Source: Flavobacterium pallidum
GTDB lineage: Bacteria > Bacteroidota > Bacteroidia > Flavobacteriales > Flavobacteriaceae
DNA length: 64,000 nucleotides
Assembly (NCBI RefSeq): GCF_003097535.1
Contig: NZ_CP029187.1
Coordinates: 2,108,001 to 2,172,000, forward strand
Direction of reading: 5' to 3'
Shown: in pieces, positions 27,394 to 36,010 of the stretch
Layout: each line of letters starts with the position of its first letter
Position numbering within the stretch: the stretch's first letter is position 1
The notes under the pieces: generated by a model
Database searches by the model: none
Told to the model about the DNA's origin: nothing
Seen by the model: the letters and a program-made list of their open reading frames with translations, nothing else
Translations under genes and position numbers: made by a program

Positions 27394-28662
27394 ATGAAAA
27401 GCCTGAAATTATCCTATTTTATACTTATATTCCTGATATCGTCAATGGGTGCCAAAGCAGGTTTTATATTGCTTCCGATGGATGAATCACAGCAAAACCA
27501 CCTGAAGTCATATGGCATCACTTATTGGTGCCTCGACAAGCAATACAAGGCAAGCTGGCTGCTCAATTACCGTGGCGGCTCATTCCTGTTGCCTGATGCA
27601 CCGGAAATCCGCAAGGAATGCCAGATTCGTGGCGTGAGTTTCGAATTGCTTTCGGATGATGAAGCCAATGCCATCCTGTCCGAAATTTCAAGCCCCTCGC
27701 AAAACATGGAAACCGTAGTACTTGAGAAAGCCCCGAAAGTGGCCGTATATACCCCAAAAGGGAAACAGCCCTGGGATGATGCGGTGACGTTGGTACTTAC
27801 TTATGCAGAAATTCCTTTTACACCCGTATATGATGAAGAAGTTTTGTCAGACCAGCTGCTGCTTTACGACTGGCTGCACCTGCATCACGAGGATTTTACG
27901 GGACAATACGGTAAATTCTATGCCAGTTATAAAAATGCTCCCTGGTATATTGAACAGAAAAAGGATGCTGAAGCATTGGCAGCCAAGCTCGGATACGCTA
28001 AAGTTTCTGAAGAAAAGCTGGCTGTAGCCAAAAAGATCCGAGATTTCGTAATAGGTGGCGGGTTCATGTTTGCGATGTGCTCCGCCGCAGATAGTTTCGA
28101 CATTGCCCTTGCGGCAGATGGAGTTGACATCTGCGAGCCTATGTTTGATGGTGATCCGAGTGAGGCCAATTATCAAGCCAAACTGGATTATAACAATACC
28201 TTTGCCTTCAAGAATTTTACTTTGGAAAGAAATCCTAATGTATATGAATTTTCGGACATCGACATGACTAATAAACGTGCGAACGTTCCCATGGAAAAGG
28301 ATTACTTCACGCTGATGGATTTTTCGGCAAAGTGGGATCCGATCCCGAGCATGCTCTGCCAGAACCACACCATGCTCGTAAAAGGATTTATGGGGCAAAG
28401 CACGGCATTCCAGGCTGATCTGGTAAAATCAAATGTATTGGTCATGGGCCAATGCCAGCTAAACGGCGAGGCGCGATACATTCATGGCGAGAAAGGGAAG
28501 GGCATGTACACGTTTTACGGTGGCCACGACCCTGAAGATTACAAACACCAGGTTGGTGATCCGCCTACGGTCCTTGACCTGCACCCTAATTCTCCCGGGT
28601 ACAGGCTCATCCTTAACAATGTGCTTTTTCCGGCAGCGAAGAAAAAGAAGCTTAAAACGTAA
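27394..28662 (+). CDS. Exported class I glutamine-amidotransferase-like protein (homologues are labelled asparagine synthetase B)
   Basis: With the ATG at 27394 the protein has 422 residues and a signal peptide, MKSLKLSYFILIFLISSMGAKA. A longer frame from 27310 adds 28 residues but would include the promoter. The first mature segment (GFILLPMDESQQNHLKSYGITYWCL) is followed by a Rossmann-like region (PKVAVYTPKGKQPWDDAVTLVLTYAEIPFTPVYDEEVL) typical of the ThuA/BPL_N amidotransferase-like fold. A nucleophile-elbow-like GGGFMFAMCSAADSFDIAL and a late histidine in MYTFYGGHDPEDY complete the picture. I believe such proteins are often annotated asparagine synthetase B, but I see neither an N-terminal catalytic cysteine nor the PP-loop ATP site of AsnB. 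The actual role, likely periplasmic, is unknown. Confidence 0.72.
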   Translation: MKSLKLSYFILIFLISSMGAKAGFILLPMDESQQNHLKSYGITYWCLDKQYKASWLLNYRGGSFLLPDAPEIRKECQIRGVSFELLSDDEANAILSEISSPSQNMETVVLEKAPKVAVYTPKGKQPWDDAVTLVLTYAEIPFTPVYDEEVLSDQLLLYDWLHLHHEDFTGQYGKFYASYKNAPWYIEQKKDAEALAAKLGYAKVSEEKLAVAKKIRDFVIGGGFMFAMCSAADSFDIALAADGVDICEPMFDGDPSEANYQAKLDYNNTFAFKNFTLERNPNVYEFSDIDMTNKRANVPMEKDYFTLMDFSAKWDPIPSMLCQNHTMLVKGFMGQSTAFQADLVKSNVLVMGQCQLNGEARYIHGEKGKGMYTFYGGHDPEDYKHQVGDPPTVLDLHPNSPGYRLILNNVLFPAAKKKKLKT

Positions 28663-28752
28663 TTTTTCTCAGAATTTACCTCATAAAGCCTGTTTTATTT
28701 TATTTCGGCCTGTAATAACGCCTTAATGTTGCGTATTTTCCAAAAAACGAGT

Positions 28753-28782
28753 TTGGATATTATTTATTTTTTTATACTTTCG
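28753..28782 (+). promoter_or_regulatory. Promoter for the 1004-aa T9SS protein gene
   Basis: TTG at 28753-28755, a 19-base spacer, TACTTTCG at 28775-28782, close to TAnnTTTG. About 30 bases of leader precede the ATG at 28813. Confidence 0.5.
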
Positions 28783-28812
28783 TCGACTTATTAACCCTTA
28801 TAATAGCTTATA

Positions 28813-31800
28813 ATGAAAAAGAATTACTTATTCTTACTCATGTCGGTTCTATGTTTCCAGGCGAAAGCCCAGATTGTGAACGAATCGGCAAACTGGCCAA
28901 ACCCGGCCTGGACAATTACCGGGGACTACAATACAGGTCCCACGGCTTTCGAATCAGATCCTACCACAACGGCAAATTTCGCATTTGATGATGATGATGC
29001 TACGAATGGGCATGATGACAGCATCGCTGCGGAGTCTCCTGTGATCAATCTTGCCGCTGCCTTCAATGGTAATGAGAAATTTATTACTGCCACTGCACAA
29101 TACGGTTACCACTATCTGGCTAACGACGTATTGATTTTCCAATACTGGGATGCTGATGCAGGTGCGTGGGTAAACTGGGGAGCAAGCATTCCTGGAAACA
29201 ACACCGCCATATTGGATAATTTTTGCACGATCCCAAAAACCTCTATTTCAAGCGGAGCGTTGAGTATCGGTTCCTTTACAGCAAACCAGCTGGCGAACTT
29301 TAAGTACAGGATTTCATACGACGATCAGGTTGGCGGACCAGACTGGAACTACGGTTTTTGCTTCGAATCGCCTGTCCTGACATCGTCTGCATGTGGCGCT
29401 CCTTCCGCAATTGTTTTCTCAAATGTCATGGCAAACACAGTTGATGTGGCCTGGAGTGATTTGGGAGTTCCTTATGAATATGTTGTTGATGGAGTGGCAA
29501 CAGATCCTGCCGGAGCTGGTACAGCTAACGCAACCAATTCAGTTTCTGTTGGCGGACTTACACAATTGACTCCTTATTATTTTCACGTAAGGGCCGTTTG
29601 TGCTCCAGGAGTATTCAGTGCGTGGACCACTACTCCCTTTACAACGTCTCCTGATCCTGCTGCTAATGACGATTGTGCGAATGCCATCGAACTTACTGTA
29701 AACCCTGATTTCGCATGTGGAACGGTAACTGCCGGAACTTTGCTTGGCGCTACGGATTCGGGTGAGACGGATAACGGTGCAGGTACTCCGGATGATGATG
29801 TATGGTATACGTTTGTAGCTTCTGCAACTTCACAGAAAATTGTGATTTCCAATGTATCAGGAACCCCTACTGATTTGGTATTTGAAGTACTGGATGGTGG
29901 TTGTGGTGCTTTTACAAGCCTTTTAATAAGTGATCCTAATACGAATTCCGTAGGCAACCTTATCCCTGGAAATACTTACTATATCAGGGTATTTAGTTAT
30001 ACTGCCGGTGGAAGCAATTCGACTACAACATTTAATATCTGTGTTGGTACGCCACCGCCTGCAGCTGCAAACGATGATTGTACTATGGCGGAAGCCCTGA
30101 CTGTAAACCCAGATACAAACTGTGCTTCAGTAACTTCAGGAACGCTGCAGTCTGCATCGGATTCAGGAGAAGGTGATAATGGAGCAGGAACTCCGGATGA
30201 TGACGTATGGTATACTTTCGTAGCTACAAATGCTATCCATACCATCAAGCTTTCTAACATCGTTGGTTCATCAACAGATTTAGTTCATGAAGTGCTTTCA
30301 GGAAACTGTGGCGGTTTTACAAGTTTATCGATTAGTGATCCTAACACAAGCTCAGTGGCAAACCTGAATGTTGGCGAAACATACTATATCAGGGTATTCA
30401 CTTTAGGAGCTACTCCTGCCGATACGACTTTTGATATCTGCGTGGGTACACCACCACCACCGCCTGTCAACGATGATATTGCCGGTGCTATACAATTGAC
30501 ACTGGATTTGGGTACTGCATGTGGTCCAAATAAGATTACAGGGATATCTAATGACCAGACTTCAGGTTCTCCAGAAATTGCTCCTACATGTACAGATCAA
30601 TACAATCCGTCTCAGGGTAATGGGGACCTTTGGTACTATATTGTTGCCCCATCACCTGATTTCAAGCTTAATATATCTGACATCACGGGTAGTATCGTTA
30701 CCGTTTCAAGTGCATTGTATTCAGGTACGCCTGGAAACCTGACTGAAGTAGGTGTTTGTGGCAATGCTGCAACTAAAACGTACACTGGCCTTAACGTAGG
30801 TGAAACTTACTATTTCAGGGTTTGGGATTATGCTAATGATGGTATCGGTACTTTCAGCCTTTGTGGTTTTTATATCGATTGTACGCCTCATATAGCAACT
30901 TATACCGTTGTTTCTGATTGTCCTAACACTGAAACGTTCTCTGTAAATGTTGAGATCACAGGTATGGGATCTGCAACCAGCATCACCATTTCTGATGATC
31001 AGGGAAGCGCTACACAACAAGCTGCTGCTCCTGGAATTTATACTTTTGGTCCTTATGCAAATGGTACGCCGGTTATCTTTACATCTGTTAATGATGCCAG
31101 TGCTGCCTGTACGCTTACCAGCCCTGTACAAAATCAGGTTGCATGTCCTGGTCCGAACGACGAATGTGCCAATGCTATAGCGTTGATCCCAGCTGGTAGT
31201 TTTGATGCTGCAGCAGTGATTGGAAACAATACTGGTGCTACACATGATGCCAACGATCCGCTTCCAACCTGCGATGCATTGAACTTTGCAACAAATGGAA
31301 AAGATGTATGGTATAGTGTTGTTGTTCCTGCTTCAGGTACCTTGACTTTAGAGACAAGGACCGCAGGAGATACCAATATCGACGATACAGGTATTCAGGC
31401 GTTTTCAGGATCTTGTGGTGCATTGACAGCATTAGGTTGTAATGCAGATAACGGCGATGGGAACTTTTCGTTACTACCACTTACCGGCCTGAATGCGGGT
31501 GAAACCATATTGGTAAGGGTTTGGGGTTATAACACTGATTTCGGTGCTTTCAATGTAGCGGCTTATGACGCTTCATTAGGAATTTTACCAAATAGCGATG
31601 ATGCATTCAGGGTTTATCCTAATCCAGTGCACAATGTACTGAACCTTGAATATGCAGCAGATATGTCAGAGGTTGCTGTATACAATGTTATTGGGCAACA
31701 AGTGCTTACAAAAACACTGAATACAAGTTCAGCCCAGGTTGATATGTCAAATCTTGCTTCCGGAACTTACATTGTGAAAGTCATGGCGGACAATAAGGTA

Positions 31801-31827
31801 AAAACAATCAAAGTTGTAAAACAATAA
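28813..31827 (+). CDS. T9SS type A secreted protein with FN3 domain and four PPC-like repeats (1004 aa)
   Basis: Signal peptide MKKNYLFLLMSVLCFQAKAQ. Residues 20-190 are an N-terminal beta module with an acidic DDDDATNGHDD stretch, a possible calcium site. A fibronectin type III domain follows at about 192-278 (LTQLTPYYFHVRAVCAPGVFS). Four related domains at about 279-416, 417-549, 551-686 and 779-919 each begin with NDDCANAIEL or a variant, contain DVWYTFVA or DLWYYIVAP, and end GxTYYIRVF; these are of the pre-peptidase C-terminal type. Repeats 1 and 2 are very similar (SDSGExDNGAGTPDDDVWYT in both). A beta insert lies at 689-776. The last 75 residues form a type A sorting domain (FRVYPNPVHNVLNLEY ... 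ASGTYIVKVMADNKVKTIKVVKQ). No catalytic domain is visible, so it is probably an adhesin or matrix protein. It has its own promoter and terminator. Confidence 0.87.
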   Translation: MKKNYLFLLMSVLCFQAKAQIVNESANWPNPAWTITGDYNTGPTAFESDPTTTANFAFDDDDATNGHDDSIAAESPVINLAAAFNGNEKFITATAQYGYHYLANDVLIFQYWDADAGAWVNWGASIPGNNTAILDNFCTIPKTSISSGALSIGSFTANQLANFKYRISYDDQVGGPDWNYGFCFESPVLTSSACGAPSAIVFSNVMANTVDVAWSDLGVPYEYVVDGVATDPAGAGTANATNSVSVGGLTQLTPYYFHVRAVCAPGVFSAWTTTPFTTSPDPAANDDCANAIELTVNPDFACGTVTAGTLLGATDSGETDNGAGTPDDDVWYTFVASATSQKIVISNVSGTPTDLVFEVLDGGCGAFTSLLISDPNTNSVGNLIPGNTYYIRVFSYTAGGSNSTTTFNICVGTPPPAAANDDCTMAEALTVNPDTNCASVTSGTLQSASDSGEGDNGAGTPDDDVWYTFVATNAIHTIKLSNIVGSSTDLVHEVLSGNCGGFTSLSISDPNTSSVANLNVGETYYIRVFTLGATPADTTFDICVGTPPPPPVNDDIAGAIQLTLDLGTACGPNKITGISNDQTSGSPEIAPTCTDQYNPSQGNGDLWYYIVAPSPDFKLNISDITGSIVTVSSALYSGTPGNLTEVGVCGNAATKTYTGLNVGETYYFRVWDYANDGIGTFSLCGFYIDCTPHIATYTVVSDCPNTETFSVNVEITGMGSATSITISDDQGSATQQAAAPGIYTFGPYANGTPVIFTSVNDASAACTLTSPVQNQVACPGPNDECANAIALIPAGSFDAAAVIGNNTGATHDANDPLPTCDALNFATNGKDVWYSVVVPASGTLTLETRTAGDTNIDDTGIQAFSGSCGALTALGCNADNGDGNFSLLPLTGLNAGETILVRVWGYNTDFGAFNVAAYDASLGILPNSDDAFRVYPNPVHNVLNLEYAADMSEVAVYNVIGQQVLTKTLNTSSAQVDMSNLASGTYIVKVMADNKVKTIKVVKQ

Positions 31828-31848
31828 GAAGTCTTTCTTCATATAGTC

Positions 31849-31881
31849 AAAAGCCACCCATTGCGGTGGCTTTTGTTTTTT
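31849..31881 (+). terminator. Terminator after the 1004-aa T9SS gene
   Basis: Stem AAAAGCCACC / GGTGGCTTTT with a 6-base loop, then GTTTTTT. It lies 22 bases after the stop codon. Confidence 0.88.
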
Positions 31882-31889
31882 ATAAAATG

Positions 31890-31897
31890 TATCTTTG
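31890..31897 (+). promoter_or_regulatory. Candidate -7 element for the glycosyltransferase-coaE operon
   Basis: TATCTTTG is an exact TAnnTTTG match 13 bases upstream of the ATG at 31911. The nearest TTG is only 14 bases upstream of it, inside the terminator tail, so the -33 box is uncertain. Confidence 0.5.
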
Positions 31898-31910
31898 TTA
31901 AAATTTAAAG

Positions 31911-32903
31911 ATGTTTTTTTCGCTTATCATACCGGTTTACAACCGTCCCGATGAAGTTGATGAATTGCTGCAAAGCCTTTCCCTGTCAACATTCAAAGCA
32001 GATTTCGAAGTCGTAATCATTGAAGATGGTTCTTCAGTTCCATGTTCAGATGTTGTAAAAACATACGAAGGCAAACTGCAGATCAGTTATTATTCAAAAC
32101 CAAATTCCGGTCCTGGTGATTCACGTAATTTCGGCATGAAGAAGGCCAAAGGCGATTACTTCCTGGTATTCGATTCGGATTGCATCATTCCAAAACAATA
32201 TCTTGAGGAAGTTGCCTCAGCACTTGCAGACGACTATGTGGATTGTTTCGGCGGCCCTGACAAAGCACTGGATTCTTTTTCGGACATACAAAAGGCCATC
32301 AATTTTGGAATGACTTCTTTCCTTACCACAGGCGGCATCCGCGGAGGTTCTGAAAAAACAGGGAAATTCCAGCCGCGTAGCTTTAATATGGGATTGTCAA
32401 AAAAGGCATTTGAAGCTTCCGGAGGATTTGGAAACATCCATCCTGGCGAAGATCCCGACCTATCCATCAGGCTTTGGAAACTCGGTTTCGAAACCCGGCT
32501 GTTCCCGAAAGCGTACGTCTATCACAAACGCCGCATCGACTGGTCTAAATTTTACAAGCAGGTCAATAAATTCGGTAAGGCAAGGCCCATCCTGAACCGT
32601 TGGTATCCAGAATATACCAAACTTACTTTTTTCTTCCCGACGGTTTTCATGCTCGGCTTACTGTTTGCATTACTTATAGCATTTGCAGGAATGTACATTT
32701 TTATCGGCTTGTACGGACTTTATTTCATGGCCCTTTTCCTGGTTTCCATATCCCAGAATAAAAGCCTTAAAATCGGGTTTTTATCACTCATTGCCGTGTC
32801 CATACAATTTTATGGCTATGGCATCGGTTTTTTAAAATCATTTCTCAGTGTGCAATGCCTGAAAAATGATCCCAAGAAAGTATTCCCTGAATTATTTTTC
32901 TGA
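31911..32903 (+). CDS. Family 2 glycosyltransferase, membrane-anchored
   Basis: A 330-residue GT-A fold glycosyltransferase. The N-terminal pattern MFFSLIIPVYNRPDEVDELLQSL, followed by FEVVIIEDGS, SGPGDSRNFGMKKAKGD and the metal-binding FDSDC, defines family GT2. The acceptor-side motif GGFGNIHPGEDPDLSIRLW (the GxxxxGED/R-W region) is also present. Residues about 245-310 contain two or three hydrophobic helices near the C-terminus (FFFPTVFMLGLLFALLIAFAG and following), so the enzyme sits on the inner face of the cytoplasmic membrane. It probably transfers a sugar during polysaccharide or glycolipid synthesis; donor and acceptor cannot be told. coaE begins 2 bases downstream, so the two are co-transcribed, although their functions look unrelated. 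Confidence 0.9.
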   Translation: MFFSLIIPVYNRPDEVDELLQSLSLSTFKADFEVVIIEDGSSVPCSDVVKTYEGKLQISYYSKPNSGPGDSRNFGMKKAKGDYFLVFDSDCIIPKQYLEEVASALADDYVDCFGGPDKALDSFSDIQKAINFGMTSFLTTGGIRGGSEKTGKFQPRSFNMGLSKKAFEASGGFGNIHPGEDPDLSIRLWKLGFETRLFPKAYVYHKRRIDWSKFYKQVNKFGKARPILNRWYPEYTKLTFFFPTVFMLGLLFALLIAFAGMYIFIGLYGLYFMALFLVSISQNKSLKIGFLSLIAVSIQFYGYGIGFLKSFLSVQCLKNDPKKVFPELFF

Positions 32904-32905
32904 TT

Positions 32906-33490
32906 ATGTCAAAAATCATCGGACTTACAGGCGGTATCGGAAGCGGCAAAACGACAGTGGCCAAAATGTTCACGGAACTCGGCGTGCCTGTATATATTGC
33001 TGATGATGCAGGAAAAAAAGTCTTGGATTTGCCCAAAGCCGTCAATGCCTTAAAACAGGTTTTTGGTGAAAAAGTCTTCACCGATGGACATCCTGACCGG
33101 AAAAAGATTGCCGCACTTGTTTTCGGAAATCCCGAAAAACTTTCCATGCTCAACAGGATTGTACATCCGCTGGTCAAAAATGATTTCAATCTTTGGCTTA
33201 AGGAAAACCGGCAGGCTCCGTTTATCATAAAGGAAACGGCCATACTTTTTGAAAGCGGCAGTGATCTCGGCTGTGATAAAATCATTACGGTAACCGCCCC
33301 GTTGGAAGACCGCATTTCCCGCGTTATTTCGCGTGACCAGTCGGACAGGGAAGCTATTTTAAAGCGCATTGATTCACAGTGGACTGATGAACAGCGTACG
33401 GCTAAAAGTGACTACATTATTGAAAATACAAATAAGGAAAATACTAAGCAACAGGTAGTTAATATCTACCAAATCCTTAAACACCTGTAA
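32906..33490 (+). CDS. coaE: Dephospho-CoA kinase
   Basis: CoaE phosphorylates the 3'-hydroxyl of dephospho-CoA with ATP, the last step of coenzyme A synthesis, in the cytoplasm. The protein has 194 residues, the usual length. It starts MSKIIGLTGGIGSGKTTVAK with a clear P-loop (GGIGSGKT). It continues with VYIADDAGKKVL (the DAD-type motif with the catalytic aspartate) and the lid region around LNRIVHPLVKNDF. DRISRVISRDQ and the C-terminal QWTDEQRTAKSDYIIENT segment are characteristic of the family. It follows the glycosyltransferase gene by 2 bases and is followed by a separate promoter for the histidine kinase. Confidence 0.95.
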   Translation: MSKIIGLTGGIGSGKTTVAKMFTELGVPVYIADDAGKKVLDLPKAVNALKQVFGEKVFTDGHPDRKKIAALVFGNPEKLSMLNRIVHPLVKNDFNLWLKENRQAPFIIKETAILFESGSDLGCDKIITVTAPLEDRISRVISRDQSDREAILKRIDSQWTDEQRTAKSDYIIENTNKENTKQQVVNIYQILKHL

Positions 33491-33548
33491 ATGACCGATA
33501 AGATGTTAATCTTTGGTTAATATATTATTCGAACGAATGTTAAAATGT

Positions 33549-33556
33549 TAATTTTG
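33549..33556 (+). promoter_or_regulatory. Candidate -7 element of the histidine kinase/regulator operon
   Basis: TAATTTTG matches TAnnTTTG and ends only 6 bases before the ATG at 33563, implying a near-leaderless transcript. I find no TTG at 17-23 bases upstream, so it may depend on an activator. Confidence 0.45.
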
Positions 33557-33562
33557 TAATTA

Positions 33563-35143
33563 ATGAATAAGACATTATTTCGATTACTTGTTTTTTTAAT
33601 GAGCCTGTCATTGATAGGCATAATTTTGGTTCAGCTCTACCTGATCAATACGTCATTAAAAAATAACGAAGAGCAATTCAAATACCATGTCAAGCAGGTT
33701 ATTGCAAGTGTTTCTGAAAAGTTGAAACAGCGGGAATTATATACATTCCTGAATGAATACAACAAACTCAAGGACAGTATCGGTAAAGACCCTAAGCAGA
33801 GTGAACTGATGAATTTCATCCTGGTCCAGAACAACCGCATGACCAATGAAACTGTGATTTATTCCAACAGCATTATTGCAGATGATTACGGGATTTCGTT
33901 CTTTGATAAGAAAAAAGATTCTATTGTAAAGGCAAACAATTACATCTCCAGGCGTAAGACTGAAATATTTTCAGGGAATGCCATTGATAAATCGTCGATG
34001 CAGCACAATGTGGTTCCGGATATGACGATCCAGAAATCAGGAACGATAGCCCTGCTCGATAAAGTGCAGTTTGATATTTCATTCCGCGATATAGCTGAGA
34101 CCAAAGCCATTACAGACAGGATTTCTGTTGCGGAACTCCAGAAACTACTGGGACAGGAACTCAAACAAGCTGATGTGATCACGCCATTTGAATTTGCCGT
34201 TTACGGAAACGGATTGGCTACAAAAATCAAGTCTGAAAAGTTTAAAGTCAACAAAGACGCGACTTTCAAAACGAAGATACTCACAGATAATGATGGTGAG
34301 AGTAAGTACGAATTGCTGGTAAGCTTCCCTGAAAAGAAGAAATTCCTTTTTTCAGAACTGATAAACATTACCATCTTGTCGATCGTCTTCACGCTCGTAA
34401 TCATCATTGCTTACAGCAGCGCCCTGAACCAGTTGATCAAGCAGCGTCAGATTTCAGAAATCAAGACCGATTTCATCAACAATATGACGCACGAGTTCAA
34501 GACCCCCATTGCTACAATCAACCTCGCTTTGGATGCCATCAGGAACCCAAAGGTAAGCGGTGATCAGGAAAAGATGGAACGTTACCACCAGATGATCAGG
34601 GATGAAAATAAACGGATGCACGCACAGGTGGAGAATGTACTCAGGATTTCAAAACTGGAAAAGCGCGAGCTCGACATCACGAAGGAGTCCGCGGATATTC
34701 ACGAGATCATCGAAGATGCGGCGGAACATGTTAACCTGATTGTCGAAGACCGTGGCGGTGAAATCAACCAGCACCTGGATGCAAAAAGGACCACAGTATT
34801 GCTCAATGACGTCCATTTTACGAATGTTATCGTAAATATGCTTGACAACGCCATCAAGTATTCGCCCGATGCCCCGATCATTGACGTGTATACGGAAAAC
34901 GTAAAAGATTTCGTTATCATTAAGATAAAAGACCGCGGCGCAGGAATGAGCAAGGCGGCACAAAAAAGAATTTTCGAAAAATTCTATCGCGAGCACACCG
35001 GAGATATCCACAATGTCAAAGGCCACGGATTGGGTCTCGCTTATGTTAAACGGATTGTGGACGACCATAACGGTCAGATTGCAGTAGAAAGCGAAAAAGG
35101 GAAAGGTAGTACCTTCATCATAAAATTACCATTAATAAATTGA
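33563..35143 (+). CDS. Membrane sensor histidine kinase
   Basis: A 526-residue sensor. The first membrane helix is at residues about 6-28 (LLVFLMSLSLIGIILVQLYL), a periplasmic sensor region of about 235 residues follows, and the second helix is near 272-292 (INITILSIVFTLVIIIAYSSA). The HisKA domain carries the phosphorylated histidine H310 in NNMTHEFKTPIATINLALDA. The ATPase domain shows the N box (VNMLDNAIKYSPDA), the G1 box (IKDRGAGMS), the F box (IFEKFYR) and the G2 box (GHGLGLAYVKRIV). It therefore autophosphorylates and passes phosphate to the response regulator encoded 3 bases downstream. The pair resembles the RprX/RprY system of Bacteroidota; the signal is unknown. Confidence 0.92.
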   Translation: MNKTLFRLLVFLMSLSLIGIILVQLYLINTSLKNNEEQFKYHVKQVIASVSEKLKQRELYTFLNEYNKLKDSIGKDPKQSELMNFILVQNNRMTNETVIYSNSIIADDYGISFFDKKKDSIVKANNYISRRKTEIFSGNAIDKSSMQHNVVPDMTIQKSGTIALLDKVQFDISFRDIAETKAITDRISVAELQKLLGQELKQADVITPFEFAVYGNGLATKIKSEKFKVNKDATFKTKILTDNDGESKYELLVSFPEKKKFLFSELINITILSIVFTLVIIIAYSSALNQLIKQRQISEIKTDFINNMTHEFKTPIATINLALDAIRNPKVSGDQEKMERYHQMIRDENKRMHAQVENVLRISKLEKRELDITKESADIHEIIEDAAEHVNLIVEDRGGEINQHLDAKRTTVLLNDVHFTNVIVNMLDNAIKYSPDAPIIDVYTENVKDFVIIKIKDRGAGMSKAAQKRIFEKFYREHTGDIHNVKGHGLGLAYVKRIVDDHNGQIAVESEKGKGSTFIIKLPLIN

Positions 35144-35146
35144 AAT

Positions 35147-35878
35147 ATGGAAACAGAAAACAAAAAAATCCTTTTAGTAGAAGATGATCCGAACTTCGGA
35201 TCGATACTGAAAGACTATTTAATCCTGAATGACTTCCAGGTCACACTGGCGAAAAACGGGATGGAAGGTTTTGAGAAATTCAAGAAAGAACCTTTCGACC
35301 TGTGTATCCTTGATGTGATGATGCCTTATAAAGACGGTTATACTTTAGCCAAAGAAATCCGCGAAAAAAATAAGGACATTCCAATCATCTTCCTCACGGC
35401 CAAATCGATGAAAGAAGATGTACTTAAAGGCTACAAAGTAGGTGCTGATGATTATCTCAACAAGCCATTCGATTCTGAAGTGCTGCTGATGAAAATCAAG
35501 GCCATCCTGCAAAGGCAGGCCACTGAGGTCAAGACCGACGTAGCTAAATTCGAATTTGAGATTGGTGATTTCCACCTGAATTCAAAGTTAAGGTTCCTGA
35601 CTTACAAACAAGAGGAGCCGGTAAAATTGTCCCCAAAAGAAAACGAATTGCTGAAAATGCTTGCCGTCTATGAAAACGACTTAATGCCGAGGGAACTGGC
35701 ACTTACAAAAATCTGGAGAGACGACAATTACTTCACATCAAGAAGTATGGACGTATATATCGCCAAACTCAGGAAATACCTCAAGCCCGATGAGAATGTG
35801 GAAATTCTGAACATCCACGGTGAAGGCTTCAGGCTGGTTGTCAAGAATAAGCCAAAAGCAGCCGCTGCGGCAGAGTAA
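35147..35878 (+). CDS. OmpR-type response regulator, RprY-like
   Basis: A 243-residue transcription factor. The receiver domain has the acidic pair in LLVEDDPNFG, the phosphoacceptor D56 in LCILDVMMPYKDGY, the switch threonine in IIFLTAKS and the lysine in DDYLNKPFD. A winged-helix DNA-binding domain of the OmpR/PhoB type occupies about residues 135-232 (LSPKENELLKMLAVYEND, SRSMDVYIAKLRKYL, NIHGEGFRLVVK). The gene follows the histidine kinase after a 3-base gap, making a two-component operon. Phosphorylation by that kinase should switch target promoter binding. The RprY label rests on general similarity within the phylum; RprX/RprY has been linked to envelope and oxidative stress in Bacteroides and Porphyromonas. 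Confidence 0.92.
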   Translation: METENKKILLVEDDPNFGSILKDYLILNDFQVTLAKNGMEGFEKFKKEPFDLCILDVMMPYKDGYTLAKEIREKNKDIPIIFLTAKSMKEDVLKGYKVGADDYLNKPFDSEVLLMKIKAILQRQATEVKTDVAKFEFEIGDFHLNSKLRFLTYKQEEPVKLSPKENELLKMLAVYENDLMPRELALTKIWRDDNYFTSRSMDVYIAKLRKYLKPDENVEILNIHGEGFRLVVKNKPKAAAAAE

Positions 35879-35883
35879 TATAA

Positions 35884-35908
35884 AAGCTTCGGGAAACCGG
35901 GGCTTTTT
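35884..35908 (+). terminator. Terminator of the two-component operon
   Basis: Stem AAGCTTCGG / CCGGGGCTT (two G-U pairs) with a GAAA tetraloop and seven T residues. It starts 6 bases after the stop codon. Confidence 0.85.
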
Positions 35909-35916
35909 TTGTTTTT

Positions 35917-36009
35917 GGAGCTTTTTCCTGCTCTCGCCTTTATCTTTTAAGTATTCCTCCGCTGCGCTGCAAAATACTTAAAAGGATACCGGCTCCATCA
36001 GGGCTAGGG
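35917..36009 (-). repeat. Structured dispersed repeat, member A
   Basis: Read on the minus strand it begins 1-2 bases after the thioesterase stop codon with CCCTAGCCCTGATGGAGCC. It has a 12-bp hairpin (CTTTTAAGTATT / AATACTTAAAAG around a 17-base loop) and ends GAGAGCAGG...GCTCC. The outer blocks match the member at 56845-56939; the hairpin arms differ in sequence but remain complementary. Confidence 0.75.
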
Positions 36010-36010
36010 T

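Noticed and set aside
30721..31245. 174-codon minus-strand frame inside the 1004-aa T9SS gene
   Set aside because: The opposite strand has clear repeat domains and a sorting signal; this frame is R/C/S-rich with no recognisable domain.
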